Notes: generated by a model not told the origin, from the sequence alone. 64,000 nucleotides of DNA from Misgurnus anguillicaudatus (GCF_027580225.2 NC_073354.2:8966001-9030000); one strand, 5' to 3'; positions 24,860 to 36,521 are shown, counted from the stretch's first letter. Translations and numbers: made by a program.

Positions 24860-26344
24860 CAGGGCTCGAAATTGCGAACATTTTGGTCACATATGCTACT
24901 GAAATGTAATAAAATTTTGATGCAGGACCTCAAAATATATTTGGGAGGGTTTCATCAAGTGCAAATCATTGTTGTGGTGCAAACCGTTTTAATTTCTTTA
25001 CGAAACATTTACAATACTATATGGAATAATTAACGAACCAAAAAAACGTGTTGTTTTAGTATCCGAGGACATGCAGGGCTCAAAATTGCGACCATTTTGG
25101 TCGCATATGCGACCGAAATTTAATCTGTGCGACCTTAAAATATATTTGGGAGCATTTGTGCGACTGCCCATTTTGTTGTGACGCAAGTTGATTGTGATCC
25201 TGCGTGCTGGCGCTGTCCCAGGTTCAGTGTTCTCTCCAACGATACATAACCAATCAAATTTCACCATTAAGTTCTTGCGTTTAATAAAGACCGCAGATTG
25301 GCTAAAATGAGCGTCAGTCATTCCTTGTTGCCGTGAAGCGCGGAAATGTGAAAAGACGAACGCGTCGCGAGCATGACGAGAGCGAGCCGATTACAGCCAA
25401 GGTTATTACTGTATTTTTTGACGACGACCCGGATTCAAATGTAACTCCACCACCGGAAAATACGAGTTGACGTTAAACCTTTCAGAGAGAGTGGCTTAAA
25501 GATTTCGAGTGTCTCCGCTATGAAAATGTAACTTACTGTGTTTACTGTAAATCCTGTAAAACGGCGTTAATCAAAACATTTTAAGCGCCAGACGTACCTT
25601 GCTTAAACATGGCGAAAGATTGTCAAATACACTTACAACGCAACAAAATAAAAGTCTGTCAAACATAATGAAGTGGACAGATTGTAATTGGGTCCCCAGT
25701 GCTTCTATCAAACTAGAAAACGTGAAAAAAAACAACCCAGTAACTTAGTTTTGGTAAACTGTTTTTTGCATGCATGTGAAATATTAGGTCGTTCAGATTG
25801 TCACATATTTACTGTGGGAACACTAAAGATTTATTTTACATCTTTAAAAAAAACTCATAGTATGACCCCTTTAAAATAATAAAAATAATGATTTTGATAA
25901 AATCCCCCTCAAAAGAATTGTACTTTCATTTTTAATTTAAAAGGTTTTGCTATGCAAAAGAGAAATTGTTAAATTTTTATAAAATCGATTTAATAACCAT
26001 GCTGTTTAAAAAGTGAAATGTAATTAAAGAAAATTTAAACTGAAAATACAGAAAAATAAAATTGGGAAGAAAATTTAATTTGTGAAAATAAAAAAACTGA
26101 ATTGAAAATAAATCAATTAAAAAAACATGAAGGGCCCCACGAATCTACACAGAAGCTTGTTTAAAAATGGGCCAAGCACAAGTCAAGTGTGTGTAAATAA
26201 TTTAAGATCAAGTTTGATTGTTCAAACTTTTAATCTTCAGGATGATGAAGTTGTGGTGCTCCTATAATTTTCAATGGATGCTCCTAAATTTTAAATTTGG
26301 GAGCACCAATGCTTCATACTAAAAAAAGTTTATTTTCAGCCCTG
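24860..26344. mobile_element. CAGGGCTC(G/A)AAATTGCGA hAT-like element with duplicated left end
   Basis: CAGGGCTCGAAATTGCGAAC at 24860 and CAGGGCTCAAAATTGCGACC at 25074 are two copies of the same left terminus. A single right terminus TTTATTTTCAGCCCTG ends at 26344. AGTGT borders both the outer left end and the right end, possibly part of a target duplication. Part of the interior (25690-25870) matches the TTAA-MITE at 37870-38384. No intact transposase frame remains. Confidence 0.55.
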
Positions 26345-26516
26345 AGTGTGGGACATTTTGTTCTGGGTGGTTGCTAAAAGGATGCTTACACGATACCAAA
26401 AGAGATGTACTGCTTTGTGAGATTTTTTGTACCCGTTCTTATCATTATCAGGTGAAAATCAAAAGTAGGTGTGTCATAATAATACATCCATTTAATTTTT
26501 CTACATTTGCAGCTGA

Positions 26517-26692
26517 TTAAAGGCGGGGTGCATGATTTTTGAAAAACACTTTGGAAACACACTTGTAGCCAATCAGCAGTAAGGTCAAAAAGAGGGTCAA
26601 AAGAGGGTCCAGATTCTTGGGGTAGGGGCGTGTTTGTTTAGGTGATTTCTAAGTCAACATTGGCTTTCAGAGATCATTCACCCCGCCTTTAA
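26517..26692. mobile_element. TTAA MITE (TTAAAGGCGGGGTGCATGAT ends)
   Basis: The left end TTAAAGGCGGGGTGCATGAT and the right end ATCATTCACCCCGCCTTTAA are perfect to near-perfect inverted repeats within a 176-bp unit flanked by TTAA. I recognise it as a cyprinid-type MITE. Confidence 0.8.
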
Positions 26693-26845
26693 TGTGTAAA
26701 ACGTCTGTCACTGGATACTGTTTAGCTGCTTATATTTGTTAAGATGTCTCTGCCAAGATGAATTTTAGCCACTGATAATAAAACTGAAGGAGTATTCTAG
26801 ACACAAAACTAACACAGCGACATGTAGGAAACCCAAACAATGCAG

Positions 26846-28228
26846 TAGGGCTGCACGATTCAGAGAAAAAATCTAATTGCGATTTTTCTGATCAAAATTG
26901 CGATTCGCGATTTAAAGTGCGATTCATTAGTATATAATAAAAGAGCTACATCCAGGTTTGTTGTGGTGGTTTTAATAGCACCAAAGAAAGATGCTGTGCT
27001 ACTGTTTATTTAAGACCTCTGAAACATTGTACCAAGGTGTCTGCAAGACTTTGCTCTTCTGCAGACACACTTTTTTTTAAATCTAAGAACATTAAAAAAA
27101 ATACAGTTTAACAAAAATGTATTAAAATTTTTTTTTTAAATAACATATAGGGCTATAGGCCAATGTATCTTGGCTGTCACTACAACAATGCTTCTGACAA
27201 GCAAATGTTTAGTTTTTTCTTTTAATCAAAAGACTATACTCATCTTGTTTTACTTTTCAGGCATATGTAATAAATGTAAATATAGTAGTTATTAGAATCT
27301 ATGATTTAACATAAGCAAAAAATACAAATAAAACACTGCACAGTCCTCACTGTAGGATTTTAAATGTGGAGCTGCAGAAGCTTGTTCAGTTAAGAGTAAG
27401 GACTGATTTTAATTTTTGGTGTGTAATAAACATTTCTGACACAGAAAGCACCAGGTTACTGTCACTTTAAAACCCAAGACAGCTTTAAAACTGCCCTGCT
27501 TTAATGTACTGATAAACATCCAGCTGTTTATGTTCAATTAGACAAGAAGGAAAACTTAAGTTTAGTGATCACGCGTGTGCTGACTGCTCTCTGTGTGCGC
27601 TCCATGAACCCTCATGCATGTAAATATACTTTCAAAACGGTGCGGATGTGTGCGTGCAAGAAAGTATACTGTACCTCTTTCGTCTGCTGTGTTCCGAGCT
27701 TTAATGAAACCTGCTTATAGTCTGATGAGGCGCTTGTCATTGTTTGCGATGCATGACGAGAAACGGACGTATATACATTCCAACATTACACAAAACGGAA
27801 ATGTTTTCGCGCATTTCTGTACTCTGATTTGCCGGTTAATGAGTTATAATGGGTTTTAAAAATAAATCTGCCAACTTCCATGACATTCCGCGTTGTGCAG
27901 TTAATTCCATTTGTATGCATTTCGCGATTCTGTCCGTGTTTTCCGCATCGCGGAAATCATATGGCCGTACACTTTGTTGGGGAGTTGAACTGCTGCTCGC
28001 GCAATGGCGTTATCTGACGTTCAGTCAGCACCTCAGTGTTAATGCCCTCTATTGGTTTAAACTGCATCAAACGTAAAATGCGCATGAAGCGAACTGTCAA
28101 AAACTGCTTACTAGATGATTGTTATATTTGATATTACTGAATCGAAATAATCGCAGCTTTTGCGATTCGAAAATCGCACCCATCCAAATCGCGATTTCGG
28201 TTTAAAAACGACTAATCGTGCAGCCCTA
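26846..28228. mobile_element. Non-autonomous hAT element, TSD CAATGCAG
   Basis: The ends are TAGGGCTGCACGATTCAG and, reverse complemented, TAGGGCTGCACGATTAGTC. The exact 8-bp duplication CAATGCAG is at 26838-26845 and 28229-28236. Subterminal GCGATT/AATCGC motifs recur. Length is 1383 bp and no transposase frame was found. Confidence 0.88.
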
Positions 28229-28414
28229 CAATGCAGCATGTGTGTCATACTCAGATTTTTATCAAAAGTGATGTGTAACAAAAACAAAAACAAATCAGAC
28301 TGTACCAGAGAAAAAAAAGAAAAAATGATAATGACAACCAGACACAGAATCATTGTAAAGGATTTCACACTGCAACTGTAGCTACTCATGAACTAAAACT
28401 ACAAAGAACATCAA

Positions 28415-28620
28415 GAGGCAGTTTCCAGGACAAGGTTTAAATTAATCCAGGCCTTAGTTACAGTAGGACATTTTTACAAATATACCTTAAAAAAAAAACA
28501 TTACTAGTGTGCATCTTGAAACAAAACAATGGCACTAATATATGTCAGTAAAAGATGTTATAAATGAAGGCAGCTCAAACATGCATTTTAATCTGGGACT
28601 ACGCTAAGCCCTGTCCGAGT
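28415..28620. mobile_element. Diverged copy of the GGGGCGGTTTCCCGGACAGG MITE
   Basis: GGCAGTTTCCAGGACAAGG at the left and GGACTACGCTAAGCCCTGTCC at the right frame the family's characteristic interior (CCTTAGTTACAG, ACATTACTAGTGTGCATCTTG). Better copies are at 47040, 47255 and 52752. Confidence 0.65.
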
Positions 28621-28629
28621 TATGAAGGG

Positions 28630-28775
28630 TCTATGTACCACTCAGTTTAGCTCCAACACTAATTAAACACACCTGAAGCCCCTTAATTAGCTGCTTCACG
28701 TGTGTTTGATTAGGGTCGTCCTAAAACTCTGCAGAGACAACGGCCCTCCAGGATCAGGATTGGTGACCCTGCACT
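28630..28775. repeat. Fish hAT-type repeat (GCTCCAACACTAATTAAACACACC)
   Basis: The AGCTCCAACACTAATTAAAC start and the GGCCCTCCAGGATCAGGATT end match a repeat that is very common in fish genomes. It is truncated in the middle. Confidence 0.5.
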
Positions 28776-29323
28776 AAATGAATCCTCACTAACCCAATTC
28801 GCACACTGCATCAATTCCAGAAGTGCCTTCTGTGTGAATACAAACACATCCTGCAATTGGCCGTATGATTTCCGTGATGCGGAAAACACATACAGAATCA
28901 AGGAATCCAGGCATAAAAATGGAATTTATTGTACAACACGAAATGTCACGAAGTAAAAAAAGTAGCGAATCCACCACGGCAATGAATTACTGTATGAGTG
29001 TGTGACTGTGTGTTCCCACACCGCGACACTCTTGACATCTGTTTACCAGGCTGTATAACTCATATATTTTACTCAGACGTGAGGGCTTACGAAGTGCGCA
29101 CCCAAGAGCAGTCAACAACACTGAAATAAGTTTTATTTCTTGTTTAAGTGAACATAAACAGCTGGATGTTTACCAGTATGTTGAAACTTAAAGCAGTCTG
29201 GCTTGGGTCTTAAAGTGACAGGAGCCTGCTGCTTTCTGTGTAAAAATGTTCATTACACACCAAAAATGAAATGAACTTTTGCTATTTGTATTTATTGCTA
29301 ATGTTAAATTATATAATAGGGAT

Positions 29324-29450
29324 TAGTGTTGGGCGATATGCTCCATTTTGAGATCGTCCTATCATCAGCCCGTGAGATCGCCGATACACAATAGTATCGG
29401 GGGGCGGGGCAGAAGTTTACTCATTTATTAAACTACTGCCCGACTATATA
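29324..29450. mobile_element. Short terminal copy of the 4623-5628 hAT family
   Basis: It starts TAGTGTTGGGCGATATGCTCC, then runs through GAGATCGTCCTATCATCAGCC and GGGGGCGGGGCAG before similarity is lost. Confidence 0.65.
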
Positions 29451-29735
29451 TCTAAAACTGAGCCTGATCTGCGTAATATCAAATGTGGCTGATGCTTGAA
29501 AGTAATGTACAACTGTGTGTGTATTATCATATTAATTATTTCACAAGTTTGAGTTATATGTGTATTATAATGTTGCTAGTCTTTTAGGCAATTTTTACAA
29601 CGACGTAGCAAAAAACAGAAAAGGTTTTCCATGGCGTCTTTGAAAAATTTCACGTAAACACGACAACGCTGTCAAAAACATATGCGTTTACATGGATCCA
29701 CGAAAAATACTAAATCTGCTGTTCCGGATTTCCAG

Positions 29736-30076
29736 TAGGGCTGCACGATAAATCGCATGCGATACCACGCGCATCACGTCAGTAATGCCGGTTCCTTGAT
29801 TAGTATTAAATCGCCAACAGCTGTTTTCAGATGGCGCGACATTAACTGCACAGAGCCGTAATTCCCTGACAAGCTGGGCCATATCGCATACATATCGCAA
29901 GCGATACGTCCCCAATAATTAATGCAAAATTGCCCCGATTGTCAGTGAACTACGGCTCTGTGTAGTTAAAGCTGCTCCATCTGAAAACAGCTGATAGCGA
30001 TTTACTACTAATCAAGGAACCGGCATTACTGACGAGATGCGCGTGACAAACACATACGATTTATCGTGCAGCCCTA
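29736..30076. mobile_element. Short hAT MITE, TSD ATTTCCAG
   Basis: The ends are TAGGGCTGCACGATAAATCG and, reverse complemented, the same sequence (20-bp perfect TIR). The exact 8-bp duplication ATTTCCAG is at 29728-29735 and 30077-30084. The interior is itself partly palindromic (GTAATGCCGGTTCCTTGATTAG and its reverse complement). This is the cleanest hAT MITE in the window. Confidence 0.92.
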
Positions 30077-30297
30077 ATTTCCAGGTCAGTAGATGGCGAT
30101 GTATCCTTGTAAAGAAACACTACAAGCCTGCGCATATATGCACTCGTCTTCTACAGATCAAGACCGCAAAATCACTGAGTAGACAGACATTGTGGTAGGT
30201 TTATTACTAAAGGTGACCATGGACTTTACAATTTTGTGAAGTTTGTTGGAAAAGCCAACTCAGCGTCCTGTAGGCCAACATTGTTGTTTAGGTTATA

Positions 30298-30901
30298 GGG
30301 CGCACTCACATTATCCAAACCAAACCAAACCATGCCCCAGCGCGATTGTCACCCCTCCCTACTCCCCCATGTGCACGCACTCACACTGTACTTTTTATCG
30401 ATCCGAGTCCGGGCGCGCTTTCGTCATTAAGATGCGATTGTTTTGAAAAAAGCAGGAAGTAAAGCTCTCTCTTAACACTGGAACCCACCGTAATGATAAG
30501 TCTGTGTTTTTTATTTGGAGTCGTTTGGTGCGCGATTACAGACAGCCTTCTCACATGTCATCATATTGCTTAGTTGATCTGTCACGTGCGCAGCTCGGAC
30601 ATTCAGGTAACCCGCTGCGCGCATCAAAAGGTTTTTACGGCGGCAGATGAAGGTGAGTGGTCGCGCAGCTGACGTCTTCGCCTTTTGAATCGCGCTCAGG
30701 CGCGAATGCGCTCACACCACAGCCTTCCGCGCCTGAGCCCAAGTGAACCGCGCTCCGGCCCACCTCTGCAACCCGGCCGCGGCGCGATTAACCAATCCGC
30801 GCCCGGGCGCGGAACAGAGCGATCACACTTGTCAAACAAACCAGGCTTTGGGGGTCAAACGCGCCCGAGCGCGGTTTGGTTTGGATAGTGTGAGTGCGCC
30901 C
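30298..30901. mobile_element. GC-rich inverted-repeat element
   Basis: The left end GGGCGCACTCACATTATCC then AAACCAAACC, and the right end GGTTTGGTTTGG then ATAGTGTGAGTGCGCCC, are inverted repeats. The interior is very CpG-rich (CGCGCCCGGGCGCGG, CGGCCGCGGCGCG). It could be mistaken for a promoter CpG island. No target duplication is certain. Confidence 0.65.
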
Positions 30902-31164
30902 ATACTCACACATGCCTATAGACTGAATTAACACATGTGTATCATATCACTGTTATCACAGATTAAAAATGTTTTGTCAAACTTCCTCAAATGCTTGCTT
31001 TTTCAGGACCCCAAAACACTGTTGTCGTGTAAACGAACAGCCAAACCACAAAAACCGTTCCTGGTTTCGGTTGGAAACATTGAAATGCCCCCTCTGTGTA
31101 ATTCCCTATTAGGAATCATTTTACTCTGTCCATTTAACCACCGCAAAAACAAACTCCTGCTGAG

Positions 31165-31285
31165 GGCAATACAGATTTGAGCTGGTATCCAAAAGGTTGT
31201 AGGTTTAAATCCCACAAGGATTGTTACATGAACAACTGTGTCCTTGATGAAGAAATGGTTGTGGATCAATGTCCTTTTAGACCCA
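31165..31285. repeat. tRNA-derived SINE fragment
   Basis: GGTTGTAGGTTTAAATCCCAC fits a degenerate Pol III B box, followed by the GTGTCCTTGATGAAG motif that usually follows in fish tRNA-derived SINEs. No intact A box or cloverleaf was found. Confidence 0.5.
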
Positions 31286-31524
31286 ATAAGCTAGTCTAAG
31301 TCAGAAGTTTATTAATTACATATATAGTCAAACACTGAGTGTTTATATTAGCAGGTTATTGTAAAGAAGCTCTTTAAACCTACACCCAGTATTCTGAACC
31401 AAAACTGGACCATGTTGTCTATGTAGGGGACTGGCTTTTTAGACATTATCAATATCTGTAGCAACTAAGGTATTATGATGGTTGCCTTAGTTACTATTAT
31501 AAACGTCTGTAAAAAGGGGTCCAA

Positions 31525-31595
31525 GAGATCGGGTCGCTCGCGGTGTGAGCACACAGCTGGACCGCAGCGCGGCAGAAGATGGCGTCGTACGTACA
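31525..31595. promoter_or_regulatory. CpG-rich patch with YY1-like AAGATGGCG motif
   Basis: The patch GGGTCGCTCGCGGTGTGAGC ... CCGCAGCGCGGCAGAAGATGGCG contains many CpGs and an AAGATGGCG motif resembling the YY1 site often found just downstream of start sites. The ATG here opens a 66-codon frame that quickly runs into a CA repeat, so I do not call a protein. It might be an alternative promoter for either gene. Confidence 0.3.
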
Positions 31596-31665
31596 CACAC
31601 ATATATATGTGCTGCGTGTTCATCTTAAATTTTACAACACCGCACATGCTGATGTGATGGGGTGT

Positions 31666-31667
<2 letters not shown>

Positions 31668-31706
<39 letters not shown>
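31668..31706. repeat. (CA)n microsatellite
   Basis: About 39 bp of uninterrupted AC dinucleotides. Confidence 0.97.
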
Positions 31707-31707
<1 letters not shown>

Positions 31708-32388
31708 GGGCTGTTAACTGGCGCCAACCACGGCACGTGCCAGTTAAATTCACCTCAAATCAACAACACTACGCGCTAAACGTGATTATTATCGCATGTG
31801 TAATGTGCTGATGTTTTGATATGCAGGTTTAAAAGTGGCACATATGGATTTAGGACGGGTAAAGTGTTGTAGACAGAAGCGGTCAGTGTAAACATCACGA
31901 CTGGAGATTATAGCGTTACATAAAAGCGCGACACACAAACACATGGAGAGAGGATGGGTAGATTTCACGCGTCCTGCAAGAATATATTCATACACAAACA
32001 CGTCTAAGCTTCTATCATCAACACCGTTAAACGTGTTTAATTCAGTTTAACTTAGTTGTTAAAACGCAACACACCTAAAGCACAGCACGCACACGCCACG
32101 GACCAAACGAGTGCAAACCATCATTACACGACTCATTAGACACGTATTCACATCACATCAAGCATTTTAGTCAACATCCAACCATCGAGATTAACGATAA
32201 AGACAAATATACACAATAATCGGTTATATTAATTCAAACTATCAGATTTGTCTTATGAAAAAGATAATCTTGAGGGTCGTGTGATAAATAAAGTTGCTCT
32301 ACTTCAGAATCAGCTCCACGCGTGATCACCATTCAGAGTAAATACAGACAATGTTTACACTTATAAATTCCAGACATTATCAACGTAC

Positions 32389-32500
32389 CTTTTTCAGTCT
32401 AGACGCACTCAGCAAAACTTTCAGGATGCGGTTTACAGTAAAAACGCCGCAGAACTGTACAATTGAAATTCCCACACCGAAATCTTTCTGGGAGAAAAGC
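32389..32500 (-). other. epb41l2: Candidate untranslated first exon of epb41l2
   Basis: On the minus strand this ends ..AGACTGAAAAAG followed by GTACGT, a strong donor, and has no ATG that must be used before it. It lies just downstream of three CCAAT boxes oriented for minus-strand transcription. The coding exon at 8226-8371 has only 14 nt of 5' UTR and needs such an exon. The right edge (transcription start) is an estimate from CCAAT spacing. This is inference from sequence signals only. Confidence 0.45.
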
Positions 32501-32545
32501 CAACGTAGTGAAACAGGCGAACCCTCCCCTCCACAGTCGCCTTGA

Positions 32546-32641
32546 AAGCCCGCCTCTGCTTTCCGATTGGCTAACGGACCTGTAACCGGAACGGTAATTG
32601 GTTTGGCTCGCTTGTCTGTATAAGATACGCGTCGCTATTGG
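32546..32641 (-). promoter_or_regulatory. epb41l2: Candidate epb41l2 promoter with three CCAAT boxes
   Basis: ATTGG occurs at 32566-32570, 32597-32601 and 32637-32641, i.e. three CCAAT boxes on the minus strand at about 31- and 40-bp spacing. A GC-box-like CCCGCCTC is at 32549-32556. Multiple CCAAT boxes 60-100 bp upstream of a start site are typical NF-Y promoters; the expected start is near 32470-32510. No TATA box is apparent at the expected distance. Confidence 0.45.
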
Positions 32642-35600
32642 TGGATTGTGAACGCAGAGCGTAATAAGGATGTTGACCATCCAACCTCGGACAAAAGGAG
32701 CAGCAGCGAGCACTGTTGACTGGTTAAACAGCGCTGACTAGTGGATTTATTCAAAACCACACTAATTTAAAGACAGAAAAACAACTGATCCTATACCACC
32801 ATCTTAAATCATATGTTATGTTTAACTGAGCATCAGGCTATTACAGCTGTAATAAATGTGGTATTTTGGATAAAAAAAATTATAGGAAAAAGAGGAAATC
32901 TGAAGAATCGTTTAGCCATGTCAGAGTAGTGGAAAATTTGGACTCTCTGCCAAATTCAAAGTTTTCTAGTTAAAACTGCTGCCCATATTGGGGAATGAGG
33001 GGGGTCATCATTTGGTAGGAGTCTCAGCACCGCACTGGTCTTACCACATTTGGCACCCAAAACCATAACACTCAATACAGATTTACAGTGTCAGGTGGTG
33101 AACACCTGCAAACATCTCTGCTGATGTGTCTGAACAAGAACCGTGCACATTAAAAAAACAAAAAAAAATGACTGGACATCTGTTTAAGTTTATAAATCAT
33201 CACTTGAACATTCCACAGCACTGCTGACATAACGTTTATGTGTACAGAAGATTAAACCACAAATGAGTTATAAGTGCAGAAAAATCATGGCGCAGCAACA
33301 TCAACAACATAACATAATTAAGATGGTGGGGTTTGTCTGTGACTATCATTGACAGAAAAGTGAAATTCTTTATTGTAGATAATATAAGGCCTGCTGATAG
33401 GGGAGAGCGGTGCACAAAGTAAAGCTTTTTGACTTTGGCTCTATCGTTCAAAAAATATTTAAGTTAGATTAATAATTTTTACACAATCAACACACACATC
33501 TCTGCTACAAATATGTAGATAAAAAGGTCTCGTTCTAAGGTAATAAACTCATAACGGTTCATTATGAAAGGTCTTTGTACACCCCTGATAATATAGTTTT
33601 GTATATTATTTTGCATTTCTGTCAAAAGATCCTTCTGAATATTACACACTGCACCTTTAAACGTTCAGTTCGGATCAAATGTTATGATCAATGTTTTTTT
33701 TATATATATATATATATAAAAAAGTTTCACATACCTGCAACTGTATTCATACTACGAAAAACTTTTTAGCCTACATAATTCTCTAAAGATTTAATTGTGA
33801 ATAATTTTCAGGAACTATTGAAGCAAAACTTGTCACTCACCAGAGGATGAACGGATATCCACCAGAGAATATGGCCACAATCCATCCACACCATTAGAAG
33901 ACAGAGGAACAGAGGAGATGAAAAAGTTTTAGTGTCTCGCTTTGTACATTTTTGCACATTTACACAAAAGAAAATTTAGAATATGTACCTTTGTGGTTGT
34001 GTTATAATCCCATCAATACATCTGAGACAGAAAAGTCCTGAAATATAACCTGAAAAAAATGTATTAGCATGAAGTATCTTTACATTTCAAAGATCTCGCT
34101 TTACCGGTGAGTGCTAGCATTTCTGATCGAATCCAAAGCACGGCTGTACGGATTCTGGACAGAATTCCGGCAGAAGAACAGAAGACAAACTCACAGATTT
34201 TACACAAAATAAATATCCGACTATTGCTGCTCTGACTGCTGACTAGTTTTAATGAAGGGGTTAACGTTAATGAGGATTTGTGATGGACAGAGAGGATACA
34301 CAGATTCTCTTGATGCTAAATTTAGTCACATACACATGCGCAGGTGCAAAAACAAACAGGCCTGTGTACACTGCAAGCTCTGATGCAGGGAGAGCATCTG
34401 TTTTAATTGCTAATAATAACATATCATTATTTATGGATAAATGTTAATTATATTCATTCGTTGTGAATTTTTTTTTTTTACTGATTATTATTATACTAAT
34501 AATTCTCTGAAATCCTTGATCCTGATTGGCCAAATGTGTCATTTTAAGGTTTGTAATTCCCACAGCCTGATCCAGGTACTGTGAGTCATCATAACAGATT
34601 TAATTTGGTTATTTTTGAGGAAATTACTTAACAAATAGACAATATCTGTCCATAAAACAGCTTTTGAGTCAACTGTCCTATTAGTTTTGGCCTCTTTAAA
34701 AAGGGGGAGTTGCATATTAAACGTCTGTAATTCCTAAAGCCTGACTATTAGTCAGGATTTATTCTGACATCATAACCAGCTGGTTCGTTGTTGTTCTGGT
34801 TTTCAAAGTCTGGACCGAGTAAAAAAAATTTAAATTACCGAAATTACCTGCATTCTCACTATTGCATAGATTATGAAAGCATGCAGATAAACAATCTAAA
34901 GAGATCTATAATCGCATTGAAATAAATGGCATATTTAGCAAGCGTGTTTGTGAACCTAAATGTCATTCTGAAAATATTAGAACAGAACCTCATGCACAGT
35001 ATTTGGAGCTTTGTTATTATGTTGGTTGTTGCTACTGAAAAGGTTTTTTCTTTAGCTTTATTACACAACAAGCACTACATTCATAAAGAGTGAATAATGT
35101 GTAACTCGACCCCTCACCCCATTATAAAGGCCCTCAGCCCCCGCGATGGAAGAGTTTGATTGGCTCACCTCAGGCTGAAAGTTCTCAGGGTGCAGAGCGT
35201 TGGTTTCACCTGCATGAACAGACCCGAGAACTTCTCTTTACTTTACACCTGTTAACTCCTGTGAACTTGGCCCAGATAGTTGTGTTTACCCTCCTCGCTC
35301 TGAAACCCAACCGGCAGTCTAACGTTACACAACACAAACAAGGGTGTGAAAGAAAAGCAAACGCAGCACTCCTACCTTTGTACAGCACTGTAAACAATAG
35401 TTGTGTTACCAGAATATGTGCTCACTGTTGGTTTCTTCCCACATATATATATATAGTCTGTGAAAGTGAAAATAATCACTTAGAAGGTTTAAGGTCACAA
35501 CAGCATTATTTTGTTTTGCTTTTGCCTGGTTAAAGCCCCCAACCGCACAGAAATGTTTGAATATTGTTATTATACATTTAATGTGCAGACACAAGTGTAA

Positions 35601-36222
35601 GAGTGACTTTCTAAGAATGTGTGCACTGTGATTGTTTGCTGTGTTTAAATGTGAGAGACCAGACCAGTCTGACACGGTGATCTGCCTGGTAAGAGCATGT
35701 GTTTTGGGTGGGATTATTTGTTTGGAAGACCACTGGCAGACAGGTGTGTTCGGTAAACCTTATACCTGTTTGAATTCTCTGTCGGTGACAGTCATGCAGG
35801 AAAAATTACACTTCAAGAGTTTGATTACGACATCTAAACAGAAACTTCCATTCAAATCCCTACAGTTTTTACTTTTTAAAAGCAAATCAGTAGGTCCTAT
35901 GTAAAGAATAATTGATGATGGGCTGTTGAAATATTCAAAAATAATGTACACCCAAAGTGGTTCTGAGGTAACTTACGACACGAAGCAGGTGTACACTCTT
36001 GTAACCACGGATGTGCATAATCTTCAAATAATTTAATGGCCCATCGTCAATTATTCCACGGTTACCACAGACATAACTGTTAATACAATATCAAGGGAAA
36101 TAACTCACAATTATATTTTTTTTACTTAATTTTGCGGCCATTTAAAAAAATCGATTTATATGCATTGATGCTTAATACAAGGATGGTTAGATAAAAGGGT
36201 CATGGATGGATGAATGTGTGGA

Positions 36223-36518
36223 CCCTACTGAAAAATCCAGCTAAGACCCGCATAAGCTGGTGAGCTGGTTTTAGCTGGTCTCCCAGCTTGGTTTTAGCTG
36301 GTGTAGCAAGCTGGTCTAGCTGGTGTGCAAGCTGGTCTAGCTGTGTTTTGGTCACTTTTTAAGCTAGACTTAGCTGGTCAGGCTGGACGACCAGCTGACC
36401 CACCAGCATGACCAGCTTTGTCAGGCTGGGAGGACCAGCGTAAACAGCTAGTGCCACCTTAAGCCAGCTAAAACCATCTACCAGCTTATGCTGGTCTTAG
36501 CTGGATTTTTCAGTAGGG
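36223..36518. mobile_element. Fold-back MITE (CCCTACTGAAAAATCCAGCT ends)
   Basis: The left end CCCTACTGAAAAATCCAGCT and the right end AGCTGGATTTTTCAGTAGGG are perfect inverted repeats. The whole interior is built of AGCTGGT/ACCAGCT motifs, so the unit folds into one long hairpin. I recognise it as a common fish MITE. Confidence 0.85.
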
Positions 36519-36521
36519 GAT

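Larger units (their letters stand above)
8372..32388 (-). other. epb41l2 intron 1, transposon-rich
   Basis: This ~24-kb interval separates the proposed untranslated first exon from the exon with the ATG. It holds at least six complete hAT insertions with recognisable 8-bp duplications, several truncated ones, TTAA-type MITEs, two long GA tracts and a GC-rich palindrome, all listed separately. I found no additional conserved coding exon. The stretches 10345-11880, 15300-15980, 16400-17900, 20990-21650 and 22870-23240 show nothing else I can name. Confidence 0.6.

Noticed and set aside
31579..31779. 66-codon plus frame MASYVHTHIY with a good ATG context
   Set aside because: It runs straight into a CA microsatellite (poly Thr-His) and has no homology.
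33236..33905. Possible minus-strand exon ending at a GTGAGT near 33845
   Set aside because: A donor-like GTGAGT exists, but no convincing acceptor or conserved peptide accompanies it. Kept only as a note.
35156..35533. 125-residue plus-strand frame in the intergenic region
   Set aside because: It starts at TTG rather than ATG in this frame, no domain is recognised, composition is like random AT-rich DNA, and it does not fit akap7 splice phases convincingly.
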